64,000 nt of DNA from a bacterium endosymbiont of Escarpia laminata (GCA_003660235.1 QGON01000071.1:488324-552323), one strand, 5' to 3'. Shown: positions 34,494 through 42,775, numbered from the stretch's first letter. Numbers and translations are program-made. The notes: generated by a model from the sequence alone, not told the origin.

Positions 34494-35929
34494 GCAAGAT
34501 CCTCATCGCCGACGACGAACGCGCCATCTGCGACGCCTTCTCCCGTCTGTTCAAGATGGAGGGACATGAGGCGCTGATCGCCAGCAATGGAAAGGAGGCC
34601 TTGCAGGTCATCCGCGAACAGCATCCCGACGCGGTTTTCATGGATGTCAGAATGCCCGGCATGGACGGCATCGAGACACTGGCTCAAATCCGTGATGAGA
34701 TCGGCGGACTGCCAGTTGTCATCATGACCGCCTATGGCGCCATGGAGACAGCGATGGAGGCGGTACGCCTCGATGCCTTTGATTATCTGGGCAAACCGGT
34801 GGAACTGACCCGCGTCAGGCAGCTACTGCACCAGATGCTCGAACAGTCCGCCACCGAACCACCCGCCCCTGAAGCCGAAACTGAGCAGCCGGAACCGGAA
34901 ACCGAACCCAGACTCGTGGGACAGAGCGCTCCGATGCAGGAGCTTTTCAAACTGATGGGACTCCTGACCACCAACAACATGACCGTGCTGATCACCGGCG
35001 AGAGCGGCGTCGGCAAGGAGTTGGTGGCGCGGGGCATCCACCGGCACAGTAGACAGTCTGAGGCCCCATTTGTCGCCATCAACTGCGCCGCCATCCCGGA
35101 AAACCTGCTGGAGAGTGAACTCTTCGGCCATGAAAAAGGGGCCTTTACCAGCGCCGATGCACGTCGTATCGGGCGTTTTGAAAGCGCCGGTGAGGGCACT
35201 CTGTTCCTCGACGAGATTGGTGAACTTCCCCTGCCGCTGCAGGGAAAGTTGCTGCGGGTTCTACAGGAACGGAGTTTCGAGCGTATCGGCAGCAGCACCC
35301 CCATCCCCTTGAAGGCGCGCCTGATCACCGCCACCAACCGGAATTTGGCCCAGGAGGTTACAGACAAACGCTTTCGGGAAGATCTTCTCCACCGCCTCAA
35401 TCTGGTCACTCTACAGGTTCCGCCGCTACGCAATCGTCAGGAGGATATCGAACTGCTGGCTCGCCACTTCTTAAAACAGGTCGCCGGTGAATTGAGCAAA
35501 CCACTGTCCGATTTTGAACCCGGTGTCATCGAGCGGCTGTGCGCCCATGCCTGGCCGGGCAACGTCAGAGAACTGGAGCATGTCATCAAACGCTCCGCGC
35601 TAATCGCCCGGGGAAACAAATTAACCAATCATGACCTTGCACTGGAGAACGAGCCTCCCAAAACAACAACTCAAGAGACCGGTTCAGCCTGTGACGACGC
35701 ATTCGGAAAGCTGAGTGATACCCTGCGTCACGCCCTACGCCAACTGGCTGCGCAGAACAACCCCACGGAGAAAACCGAGGGGCCTTTTCATACACTGATC
35801 GGGTTCGCCGAGGGGGAACTCATCGATGAAGCGCTCCACCTCTGCGACGATAACCAGGTCTCTGCTGCCAAACTGCTCGGACTCCACAGAACCACACTGC
35901 GCAACAAAATTCCGTCACGCGACAATTGA
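34490..35929 (+). CDS. NtrC-family sigma-54 response regulator
   Basis: The 479-residue regulator has a receiver domain with Asp52 (FMDVRMPG) as phosphorylation site. A Pro/Glu-rich linker (about 122-140) follows, then a sigma-54 AAA domain with Walker A GESGVGKE at 170-177 and Walker B GTLFLDE. The C-terminal helix-turn-helix reads AAKLLGLHRTTLRNK. The sigma-54 contact loop reads GAFTSA instead of the consensus GAFTGA, a variant found in some active regulators. Two sigma-54 promoters flank this gene pair (32707 on the minus strand and 36148 on the plus strand), which are the obvious targets. Confidence 0.9.
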   Translation: MSKILIADDERAICDAFSRLFKMEGHEALIASNGKEALQVIREQHPDAVFMDVRMPGMDGIETLAQIRDEIGGLPVVIMTAYGAMETAMEAVRLDAFDYLGKPVELTRVRQLLHQMLEQSATEPPAPEAETEQPEPETEPRLVGQSAPMQELFKLMGLLTTNNMTVLITGESGVGKELVARGIHRHSRQSEAPFVAINCAAIPENLLESELFGHEKGAFTSADARRIGRFESAGEGTLFLDEIGELPLPLQGKLLRVLQERSFERIGSSTPIPLKARLITATNRNLAQEVTDKRFREDLLHRLNLVTLQVPPLRNRQEDIELLARHFLKQVAGELSKPLSDFEPGVIERLCAHAWPGNVRELEHVIKRSALIARGNKLTNHDLALENEPPKTTTQETGSACDDAFGKLSDTLRHALRQLAAQNNPTEKTEGPFHTLIGFAEGELIDEALHLCDDNQVSAAKLLGLHRTTLRNKIPSRDN

Positions 35930-36031
35930 GTGACATCTTACTGCACAGCTGACCAATATCTAAAAAATACATATAACACATTGATAATTAACATATTAGT
36001 ACATTTTTCGCATCTCAGACAGGAAATAAAC

Positions 36032-36048
36032 TGTACAGTTCATGTACA
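36032..36048. promoter_or_regulatory. paired TGTACA sites, candidate activator site
   Basis: Two palindromic TGTACA hexamers are separated by 5 bp, so they face the same side of the helix (11-bp repeat). They lie 100 bp upstream of the sigma-54 promoter, a usual distance for an NtrC-type activator site. A second inverted repeat, TAAGCA-gcat-TGCTTA, lies at 36121-36136. Neither is proved to bind the neighbouring regulator. Confidence 0.45.
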
Positions 36049-36147
36049 AAACACACTTTTCTTCCCGCTCAACAAATGCTGTCCATAGCCATATTATCCT
36101 TTTGTTTTTTAAATGGTTTTTAAGCAGCATTGCTTAGCTGTAAATAT

Positions 36148-36163
36148 TGGCCCCCTTTTTGCT
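36148..36163 (+). promoter_or_regulatory. sigma-54 promoter downstream of the regulator gene
   Basis: The site reads TGGCCCCCTTTTTGCT, with GG and GC at exact -24/-12 spacing and a T-rich centre as in strong sigma-54 promoters. Transcription would start near 36174. The first downstream terminator is at 36288, so the primary product should be a short RNA, with read-through into the inositol phosphate synthase gene possible. Confidence 0.7.
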
Positions 36164-36173
36164 TGATTAATTA

Positions 36174-36313
36174 GTGAAACCAAAAGTCAACGGAAACAGC
36201 CGACCACTCCCCTCCGGGTCGGCAGTCGCCATCCGATCCGCCTCTCCCCTTTGGATCGTGATGTACCGGGATGGTAAACTCAGTGTCGTGCCCGCAAGGG
36301 CACTCACTTTTTT
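36174..36313 (+). ncRNA. candidate sigma-54-dependent regulatory RNA
   Basis: From the predicted start to the T-run the RNA is about 140 nt. It has an A-rich 5' end, hairpin 1 (GCCGACC 36199-36205 with GGTCGGC 36217-36223, 11-nt loop ACTCCCCTCCG) and hairpin 2 (CGATCC 36234-36239 with GGATCG 36253-36258, 13-nt loop with CTCTCCCC). A GNRA-capped terminator closes it. Both loops expose C-rich text that can pair with ribosome sites. Loop 1 pairs over 9 nt with the leaders of both PKD genes. The order regulator gene, sigma-54 promoter, structured RNA resembles cbrB-crcZ in Pseudomonas, but no sequence relation to CrcZ is evident. A 5' leader of the next gene is the main alternative. Confidence 0.55.
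36288..36313 (+). terminator. intrinsic terminator with GCAA loop
   Basis: GTGCCC (36288-36293) and GGGCAC (36298-36303) form a 6-bp stem capped by a GCAA tetraloop, followed by TCAC and six T residues. This is a strong intrinsic terminator. It lies 160 nt before the next gene and is too far from the regulator stop codon to serve that gene simply. The segment 36314-36472 shows no clear promoter. Confidence 0.8.
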
Positions 36314-36472
36314 CAAGGCATGGCAAAAGGCAGCTTCAAGTGATGTCATATTGGGTAGAGTAGGCAATCTACGTCCCGAAATCTCGCGACACCATCTTTC
36401 AAACTCAAGAATCCTGCCAACAAGCCGATTAGGACTTAAACCAAACTATTTTTCGGACGTTCCACAGGGATC

Positions 36473-37705
36473 ATGAAAAGAAAAAGTTCCTCCAGGAAAA
36501 TTGGCATCTGGCTTGCCGGCGCTCGCGGCGATATCGCAACAACCTTGATAGTCGGCACCCTGGCAGTACGAGCCGGACGGGTTTCCAGCAGCGGCATGGT
36601 CACGGAGATCCCGCCTATCAGCGATCTCGATTTGGCAGACCTGGACTCGTTGATATTCGGCGGCCTGGATATTATCGAGGGTTCCCTGGTGGATACAGCC
36701 CGTGTCGTTGCCAGGCGCTCCGGCACCTTTACCTACGAGTTGATTGATGCCATCGAATCCGATCTGCAGGCCATAGATGCGGATATCGTCTACGAACCCA
36801 CGGCGTTCTGGGGACCTGATTCACCGGTCGAAACGCGCCCCAACATGTCGATGTTCGTCTCCAGGATTCGCAGTCATCTGAAACGTTTCAAGGAGCGGCA
36901 CGCACTCGAACATCTGGTGGTGGTCAATCTCACCTCATCCGAATCTCTGCCCGTGGAAACTGAAGCCCATGAGACGAAAGCGGGCATCGAGTTACTCATC
37001 GAAGAGAACCGCTCGGAAGCACTGACCCCGAGCATCTGCTATACCCAGGCCGCTTTTCTTGAAGGCTGCTCCTATATAAATTTCACCCCCAATCCCGGCT
37101 CTGACCTGAAGGGTCTGCACGAACTGGCGGACCAACAGGGTGTGCCATTCTATGGCAATGACGGCAAAACCGGCGAGACACTAGTCAAGACCGCACTGGC
37201 GCCCATGTTTGCCTACCGCAACCTGCGCATCCTTAGCTGGGAAGGCACCAACATGCTGGGTAACGGAGACGGCAAAACACTGGACGACCCGGACCACAAG
37301 GTGGCCAAACTGCGCAACAAGGGTAATGTTCTCGACTCGATCCTCGGCTACTCCCCTCACGGTGGGATCGACATCAACTATGTCCCTTCACTGGGAGACT
37401 GGAAAACCGCTTGGGACCTGATCCATTTTCAGGGTTTCCTCGACGTCAAGATGACCATGCAGTTCACTTGGCAGGGTTGTGACTCCATCCTGGCGGCGCC
37501 GCTGGTACTGGATATGATCCGCCTCAGCGAGTTCGCAGCACGGCAGGGTGAATCCGGCCCCATGTATCACCTCGCCGCCTATTTCAAGAACCCCATCGAT
37601 TGCGATGAAATGGCGCTCTACCCACAGTTCCAACTTCTGCTCGAATATGTTGATGGTCATCTGCAGAGGAATACCGGAGCTGCCAACCTGGAGAGCATTG
37701 GCTGA
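36473..37705 (+). CDS. inositol-3-phosphate synthase
   Basis: This 410-residue enzyme should cyclise glucose 6-phosphate to 1D-myo-inositol 3-phosphate with NAD as internal cofactor. Family marks are the N-terminal nucleotide fold IWLAGARGDIA, then YGNDGKTGETLVKT (residues about 225-238), NMLGNGDGK, and SPHGGIDINYVPSLGDWKTAW split by short gaps. No other inositol genes lie beside it. It is the first gene of a long co-directional run that ends with an ebo cluster. That cluster lacks a sugar phosphate cyclase, and this enzyme may fill the role of cyclitol source (inference). No standard promoter is visible beyond the sigma-54 site upstream. Confidence 0.88.
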   Translation: MKRKSSSRKIGIWLAGARGDIATTLIVGTLAVRAGRVSSSGMVTEIPPISDLDLADLDSLIFGGLDIIEGSLVDTARVVARRSGTFTYELIDAIESDLQAIDADIVYEPTAFWGPDSPVETRPNMSMFVSRIRSHLKRFKERHALEHLVVVNLTSSESLPVETEAHETKAGIELLIEENRSEALTPSICYTQAAFLEGCSYINFTPNPGSDLKGLHELADQQGVPFYGNDGKTGETLVKTALAPMFAYRNLRILSWEGTNMLGNGDGKTLDDPDHKVAKLRNKGNVLDSILGYSPHGGIDINYVPSLGDWKTAWDLIHFQGFLDVKMTMQFTWQGCDSILAAPLVLDMIRLSEFAARQGESGPMYHLAAYFKNPIDCDEMALYPQFQLLLEYVDGHLQRNTGAANLESIG

Positions 37706-37707
37706 CA

Positions 37708-38409
37708 ATGACCTATCCGGCGCTTGGAGAATGGATGAATCCGGTGCAGATAAAGGATTGGCTGCTGCGTTGGGGACTCGCGGCGCTATTGGTGCTGCTG
37801 TTTCAACACACGATGCCCCTCTCAGGGTCATCTTTCCCCTCTGATACATGGCTGGTGGTCAACCTGGGACTGGCAACCTCTCTGACCTGCCTGCTGATGC
37901 TGCCGCACACCGGCGGCACGCTTTCTCTTGTTTTCAACAGCATCGCCTCTACCGGCATATTTCTGTTGATGCTGTTTACACACGACAAAGGCCCGATCCC
38001 CAATACCATTCTGCTGCAGAGTACGCTTGCGGTATTTACCACCACACTGCTGCTGTTCAGTCTTGCGGGGCTTCTGAAAAGATTTCGTGCAACCTCAGAG
38101 ATCGCTCTACCGACGGTATTTTTGTTGGCACTGGTTGCCGGTAGCGCCACCCTCTGGCTTGGCCCCGTGGTGGAGCTTTTTGTTTTCAGTGACGGCTCGG
38201 TCAATGCCATCATCGCGATAAGCCCCCTGAGCACTATATCCGCCGCCGCTGAGTATGACTACCTGCGTAACGAGTGGTTCTATCGCAACACACCCTTCGG
38301 CAGCCTGCGTTTCGCCTATCCCGACAGTCTGCTGCTCGGCGCTATCTATCTGGGGTTTGCAGCGGCGTTGCAAACCCTGACCCTGCGGCTTAAACCAGCC
38401 CCACATTGA
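37708..38409 (+). CDS. six-span membrane protein, unknown
   Basis: The gene begins 2 nt after the inositol phosphate synthase stop. The 233-residue product has about six hydrophobic segments (around 18-36, 47-66, 77-93, 110-128, 138-160, 210-228) and a soluble section AEYDYLRNEWFYRNTPFGS near residue 190. I do not recognise the family. Tight coupling to the synthase, and its place in front of a secreted toroid protein, suggest a role in a membrane process that uses inositol or lipid (inference). Confidence 0.6.
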   Translation: MTYPALGEWMNPVQIKDWLLRWGLAALLVLLFQHTMPLSGSSFPSDTWLVVNLGLATSLTCLLMLPHTGGTLSLVFNSIASTGIFLLMLFTHDKGPIPNTILLQSTLAVFTTTLLLFSLAGLLKRFRATSEIALPTVFLLALVAGSATLWLGPVVELFVFSDGSVNAIIAISPLSTISAAAEYDYLRNEWFYRNTPFGSLRFAYPDSLLLGAIYLGFAAALQTLTLRLKPAPH

Positions 38410-38440
38410 ACCGACAAATATTGATGGAGAGACATTACCC

Positions 38441-39520
38441 ATGAAATTGATAACCAAGACACTCACATTTCTGCTCACCTTCCTGTTGGCTTTCAGCGTC
38501 TCCGCCACGGATGCCAGCATGGATTCAGGACTGAAGAGTAAAGCCAAGCGCGCCACCGATAACGGCCTGCGTTACCTGCGGGAACAACAGGACGAAAACG
38601 GCTCCTGGTCGGGTTCAGTCGGCATCACCTCACTGGCGCTGCGGGCCTACCTGGAGAGCCGCCGCAAATACACCGAGGATGACGGCCCTTTCATCACCAA
38701 GCCGGTTCAGTTCCTGCTTTCTCATGTGAAAGAGGATGGTTCCATCAGTGAGTCCATCAACAACCGCAACTACAACACGGCAGTTGCCATCACCGCACTG
38801 CAAGCCACCGGCAACCCAAAATACAAACAGACCATCGAAAACGGCCAGAAGTTTCTGAAAGGACTGCAACTGGACGAGAAAGACGGTTATAAAAAGGATC
38901 ACAAATACTACGGCGGCATCGGCTACGGTGGAGATGAACGCCCTGACCTCTCCAATGAATACCTTGCCATCGAAGCAATGAAGGCCACCAGCCTCGATCC
39001 CAACGACCCGGTTTGGGAGAAGGCGCTGATCTTTGTCAGCCGTTCCCAGAACAATAGTGAAACCAACGATCTTAAATGGGCAAAGAATGATGGTGGCTTC
39101 GCCTATATGCCCGGCTACAGCCCACATGGAGACGCCGTCTCCTATGGCAGCATGACCCATGCCGGACTCATCAGCCTGCTGTTTGCCGGTGTCGACAAGA
39201 ACGATCCAAGGGTTCAGGCGGCCTATAACTGGATCCGCGCCAACTACACCCTGGATGAGAATCCCGGCGCGAAGAAAAATCAGGGACTGTTCTACTACTA
39301 CAACGCCTTTGCAAAGAGCATGTATGCCTTCGGTGAGGCAGAGGTCACGGATAGCAACGGCATCAAACATAATTGGCGCAACGACCTGACCGAAAAACTG
39401 CTCGGCCTGCAGGACAAAGACGGCTCCTGGGTCAACCCGGACTCGCCACGCTGGTGGGAAGGCAACAAAAACCTGGTGACCGCCTGGTCCGTCATCTCAC
39501 TGAATCATGTCATCCGTTAA
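38441..39520 (+). CDS. secreted prenyltransferase/squalene-oxidase-repeat (alpha-toroid) protein
   Basis: A GGAGAG ribosome site precedes the ATG. The 359-residue protein has an export signal (about 1-22) and then helical repeats with QW-like text: LRYLREQQDENGSW, GITSLALRAYL, NTAVAITALQATG, LLGLQDKDGSW, TAWSVISLN. This is the alpha/alpha toroid fold of terpenoid cyclases. The DXDD catalytic motif of hopene cyclases is not present, and secretion argues against a terpene substrate. Such proteins occur next to MoxR/VWA clusters in several phyla, with unknown function. The two PKD proteins at 26437 and 29341 appear to contain a similar fold. Confidence 0.7.
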   Translation: MKLITKTLTFLLTFLLAFSVSATDASMDSGLKSKAKRATDNGLRYLREQQDENGSWSGSVGITSLALRAYLESRRKYTEDDGPFITKPVQFLLSHVKEDGSISESINNRNYNTAVAITALQATGNPKYKQTIENGQKFLKGLQLDEKDGYKKDHKYYGGIGYGGDERPDLSNEYLAIEAMKATSLDPNDPVWEKALIFVSRSQNNSETNDLKWAKNDGGFAYMPGYSPHGDAVSYGSMTHAGLISLLFAGVDKNDPRVQAAYNWIRANYTLDENPGAKKNQGLFYYYNAFAKSMYAFGEAEVTDSNGIKHNWRNDLTEKLLGLQDKDGSWVNPDSPRWWEGNKNLVTAWSVISLNHVIR

Positions 39521-39536
39521 AGGATGCCTGTGACTA

Positions 39537-39630
39537 ATTGTCATTTCGAGCGTAGCGGGAAATCCAATACCTCGCTAATCATTCAGGGTTTCGGGAGCTT
39601 GAGATCTCTCCCTCCGGTCGAGATGACAAT
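39537..39630. repeat. intergenic inverted repeat (TCATTTCGAGCG type)
   Basis: The ends ATTGTCATTTCGAGCG and CGGTCGAGATGACAAT are inverted copies with two mismatches, enclosing about 62 nt. This kind of element is common between genes in many proteobacteria. It splits the toroid gene from the following operon and may modulate read-through. Confidence 0.65.
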
Positions 39631-39666
39631 GAGGTAATTAATCAGACTTATTCAAAGGAACCTACC

Positions 39667-41151
39667 CTGACCCTTCTTCGCGTCTCTATCCTTCTGACCC
39701 TGCTGTTGTCTGCTTTTCAAACAGCAGCAGGGTCTTCTGCAGATCTGCGCGTGCATGCAGGTTTGCTGGGGAAATTCCAACCAGGGAGAACCACCGAAAT
39801 CGGGGTGGAGATCGTCTCATCTCATGCCGCAAGAGCCGATCTCTCAATCTCGGATGCCAACGGCAGAACAATCCATCATCTGCAATTAAACGAACACGCC
39901 AGAAAAAAACTCTGGCTCGGTATCAAACCCAAAAAGGATGGTTCAGTTACCGTCACCCTGACAGCGCCAAGTGATAAAACGCTCACCCACTCCATCACCC
40001 TCACGGCCACCAGATTACCTATCACCCTGGTTTCCATCGCACCTAACGAGCGGATGAGGTCCACTGCGCAGCTCAAAACAACGCAAGAGAGCGTTATCGT
40101 GATGCTCTCTTCCGCCGGGTTTCCTCATACCACACAGGGGTATGGCGCTGTCCAATCGGTCATCACCGACCTGGAAAGTCTGGCGGCCCTTGAACAGCGG
40201 CAGTCTGAGGCCTTGGGTCAATATCTGGCTGGATGCGGCATCCTGCTGCTGGATAAGGCATCTTCATCAGTGGTTGAACGCCTGGGCAGATCAGCCGGTT
40301 GCGGTGGACAGCTTATCCGCAGTTACAACCAACTGTCGGAGATTCCCCAACTACTGCAGCAACTCAATGGGCTGCGTCCTCCAAAACTACCCGAAAGCAA
40401 AAACCTGGCATTGCTCAGCAGTAACCAGCCCCACCTGGCGGTGCCGTTATACCTTTTTGGTTATCTTCTGCTCATGGTGCTGTTGAGCAGTCTGCTCAAG
40501 CGCCCCGCTCTGCTGTTGGCACTCCCGCTTCTGACTACTGCTACAGGTCTGGTGGTCTGGTACGGTGCAGGGGGGCAGCAACTGACTCTCTGGGCCGAAG
40601 CGGAGACAGGGGATCCTATCGCCAGGTTGGCGGCGATCCAATACAGCGGGGGTGACCGCAGAGGTTTTCAGGAGACGAACTTTACCACTGATGTGGTTAT
40701 AACACGGCTTGAGAACCCGCAGAGATCCACACCGATCGAACACAGGGAAGGGAACGATCTCTATCATCTGACCAGCAACACGGCGTTGTTCGCCCCGGTA
40801 CGCTATCGTCTGGACGGCATCGTCCGGCAACCCCACCGGCTCTCGTTGATACTCGACAATGGCCAGCCGATAGTCCGCAATACAGGAACCAGCGCCACCC
40901 CTGCCGGACGACTGCTCTGGAAACGCAACAGCTATGCACTGCCCGCACTTTCACCCGATGAAACATGGCATCCCGAACAGCAGGGCGAAGCCCCCACAAC
41001 CCCTGCCGAGCGACTACTGAGCCGACGGCTCTCATTCAACGGCGCAGCACTGCTGATCCCAATTTCCCAGGAGTGGGGAGGATTCGCCCCCTCAGCCACT
41101 TCGACCACAGGCTGGTTGGTGATCCGCTCTTCCACCAAGAGTCGATCGTGA
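39667..41151 (+). CDS. exported membrane protein of MoxR/VWA cluster, unknown
   Basis: The open frame can start at TTG 39706, but that cuts an export signal in half. A CTG at 39667 with AAAGGA 8 nt upstream gives a complete signal (TLLRVSILLTLLLSAF), so I prefer this unusual start (494 residues). No ATG or GTG is in reach. The N-terminal 120 residues are beta-rich and periplasmic. A region with AGCGILLLD and SAGCGGQLI follows, and two membrane segments lie near residues 260-305. The rest is periplasmic. It may play a BatD-like scaffold role, by position only. Confidence 0.55.
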   Translation: MTLLRVSILLTLLLSAFQTAAGSSADLRVHAGLLGKFQPGRTTEIGVEIVSSHAARADLSISDANGRTIHHLQLNEHARKKLWLGIKPKKDGSVTVTLTAPSDKTLTHSITLTATRLPITLVSIAPNERMRSTAQLKTTQESVIVMLSSAGFPHTTQGYGAVQSVITDLESLAALEQRQSEALGQYLAGCGILLLDKASSSVVERLGRSAGCGGQLIRSYNQLSEIPQLLQQLNGLRPPKLPESKNLALLSSNQPHLAVPLYLFGYLLLMVLLSSLLKRPALLLALPLLTTATGLVVWYGAGGQQLTLWAEAETGDPIARLAAIQYSGGDRRGFQETNFTTDVVITRLENPQRSTPIEHREGNDLYHLTSNTALFAPVRYRLDGIVRQPHRLSLILDNGQPIVRNTGTSATPAGRLLWKRNSYALPALSPDETWHPEQQGEAPTTPAERLLSRRLSFNGAALLIPISQEWGGFAPSATSTTGWLVIRSSTKSRS

Positions 41152-41624
41152 ACCTGATCCGGCTCGCCACCCTAAGCAGTCTGGCCTACCTGCTGCCACT
41201 CACACTCTGGCTGACGGCACAGCTGGAACTCGATGACTGGGCGGCTGCCAGAGTGACGACACTGTTCGATCAGGCAGTCCATATCACGCTCATTGCCCAG
41301 ATCATTGGTGTGATATTACTCTTCTTTAAACCTGTCGAAAGCTCGCGACAAAACGACATCACGGCGGTGGCGTTGATACTCTTTTTCCCACTGCCACTAC
41401 TGACCCTGAGTTGGCTCAGCGGCAGCCTGGAGATCATCCCCATTGCGCTGGGATCACTTGTGGTCACGCTCACCGGGTTGACCGCATTCGGTATCCGGCA
41501 GGGTCTGAGCCACATCCTGCCAAATCCAGCGGGCAGAGAGGGGATGATTGGTGCGCTGCAGATTACGCTGCTCATTCTGCTCTGGCAGTTCCGTCAAGTC
41601 TGGTGGGGGTGGGCCGGACTGTGA
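41148..41624 (+). CDS. four-span membrane protein of MoxR/VWA cluster
   Basis: A GTG overlaps the previous stop (GTGA), giving 158 residues. Four or five hydrophobic segments fill the chain (about 5-22, 38-58, 68-92, 100-115, 132-150). No motif is recognised. Overlaps on both sides mark it as part of one translationally coupled operon with the MoxR, DUF58 and VWA genes. Confidence 0.6.
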   Translation: MNLIRLATLSSLAYLLPLTLWLTAQLELDDWAAARVTTLFDQAVHITLIAQIIGVILLFFKPVESSRQNDITAVALILFFPLPLLTLSWLSGSLEIIPIALGSLVVTLTGLTAFGIRQGLSHILPNPAGREGMIGALQITLLILLWQFRQVWWGWAGL

Positions 41625-42775
41625 GTGAAACACTATTCAAGACGCTGCCAAGACTGGTTCGGCAGCAACAGCGGCGGCTCTGGTCGGCACAACTGCTGAC
41701 ACGGACAGCGCTGCCGTTCGGCTGGTTGGTCATCACCCTCTTCTCCAGCGGAGTCATCCACCAAGGATGGCAGCAGTTGAACAGCCCGTTGTTTTTCACC
41801 CTTGCCCTGCTGCCTCCCGTCCTCTATCTATCGATGGTGGCCATCAGACGGATTCCCACGATGGCTGAAGGCGCAACAGCAGCGGATACCCAACTCAAAG
41901 CCCATGCACTTTTCCTCTCGGCTTGGGAGATAACCGCTTTTCGGCAAGCTCCCTCCAATACACAAAAATTACTGCTCGCCCGCGCCGCCACAGAACTTCC
42001 ACACTGGCAGGAACAGCTAAGATCACGACCCAAGCAACGCCCCGGCTCATCTCTCCTGCTAGGAATCACCTTGGCGATTCTCGGCAGTTTCCTGCTTCTG
42101 CTGCCGGGCAAGGTCACCCAGAAAGCGTTAGAAAGCGGAATCAGTGACGCCGCGAATCAGCAACAATCAAAGAACTCGGAAGCAATCGATCCTGTGGCTG
42201 CCATCAATGAGGTACTTTTGGCTGAAAAAAGGGCTGCGGCACTACAACATGAATCCCAGGCGGCCATGCAGCACACCAAGACAGAAGGCACTCATCCTGA
42301 AGAGAAGCAGACCGGAAACCAATCGGACGGACAAGCCCCGGAGAGGGGGAACGAATCCCAGATGGAACGCGGCGAAAACGAAAAAAACCGGAAAAATCCG
42401 GCAGCCCGGAATATCGTTGTCAGCAAAGTCGGGGAGAATCTTGGAGAATCCGCCGAACGACATAGCGGAACAGCGCCCGGCCTGGATGCTTCTGTCACAA
42501 CGGATCAGACAACCGGCCAGGCAGCACCATTCACACAGCAGCGCTACCAGAATATCTCACTGGACTCTGACCGCAAGAGCCAGGCATTCGACCGGCGCAG
42601 GGGTCAGCATCTGACAACTACCAGCCAGCCACTAAAAACAGGGTTATCATCAGCCGACCGGGATATCACCAGCGGCGGTGAACAGACACTGCCCACCTCC
42701 ATGACACCAGACCAGCGTGTACTGGTAGACCGCTATTTCAAACAGTTGAGTCAATTCGATGAAAGCAAGCCGTGA
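41621..42775 (+). CDS. membrane protein with long disordered region, MoxR/VWA cluster
   Basis: A GTG overlaps the previous stop (GTGA); an earlier start at 41411 would read through the neighbour gene. The 384-residue protein has segments near residues 30-50, 55-75 and 148-168. These are followed by about 210 residues rich in Gln, Glu, Asn, Arg and Ser that look disordered (QQSKNSEAIDP, EKNRKNPAARN). It ends with a short helical segment. DUF4175-type proteins of similar clusters have such a plan, but I cannot confirm the family. It overlaps the MoxR gene by 17 nt. Confidence 0.5.
   Translation: MSETLFKTLPRLVRQQQRRLWSAQLLTRTALPFGWLVITLFSSGVIHQGWQQLNSPLFFTLALLPPVLYLSMVAIRRIPTMAEGATAADTQLKAHALFLSAWEITAFRQAPSNTQKLLLARAATELPHWQEQLRSRPKQRPGSSLLLGITLAILGSFLLLLPGKVTQKALESGISDAANQQQSKNSEAIDPVAAINEVLLAEKRAAALQHESQAAMQHTKTEGTHPEEKQTGNQSDGQAPERGNESQMERGENEKNRKNPAARNIVVSKVGENLGESAERHSGTAPGLDASVTTDQTTGQAAPFTQQRYQNISLDSDRKSQAFDRRRGQHLTTTSQPLKTGLSSADRDITSGGEQTLPTSMTPDQRVLVDRYFKQLSQFDESKP

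Noticed and set aside
35974..35986. IHF-like sequence (TATCAA-N4-TTA on the minus strand)
   Set aside because: It matches the consensus but lies upstream of the proposed activator site instead of between it and the promoter, and AT-rich DNA gives such matches by chance.
36174..36476. 100-codon frame starting at GTG 36174
   Set aside because: It has no ribosome site, runs through two hairpins and an intrinsic terminator, and its translation has no domain character. It is better explained as RNA/leader.
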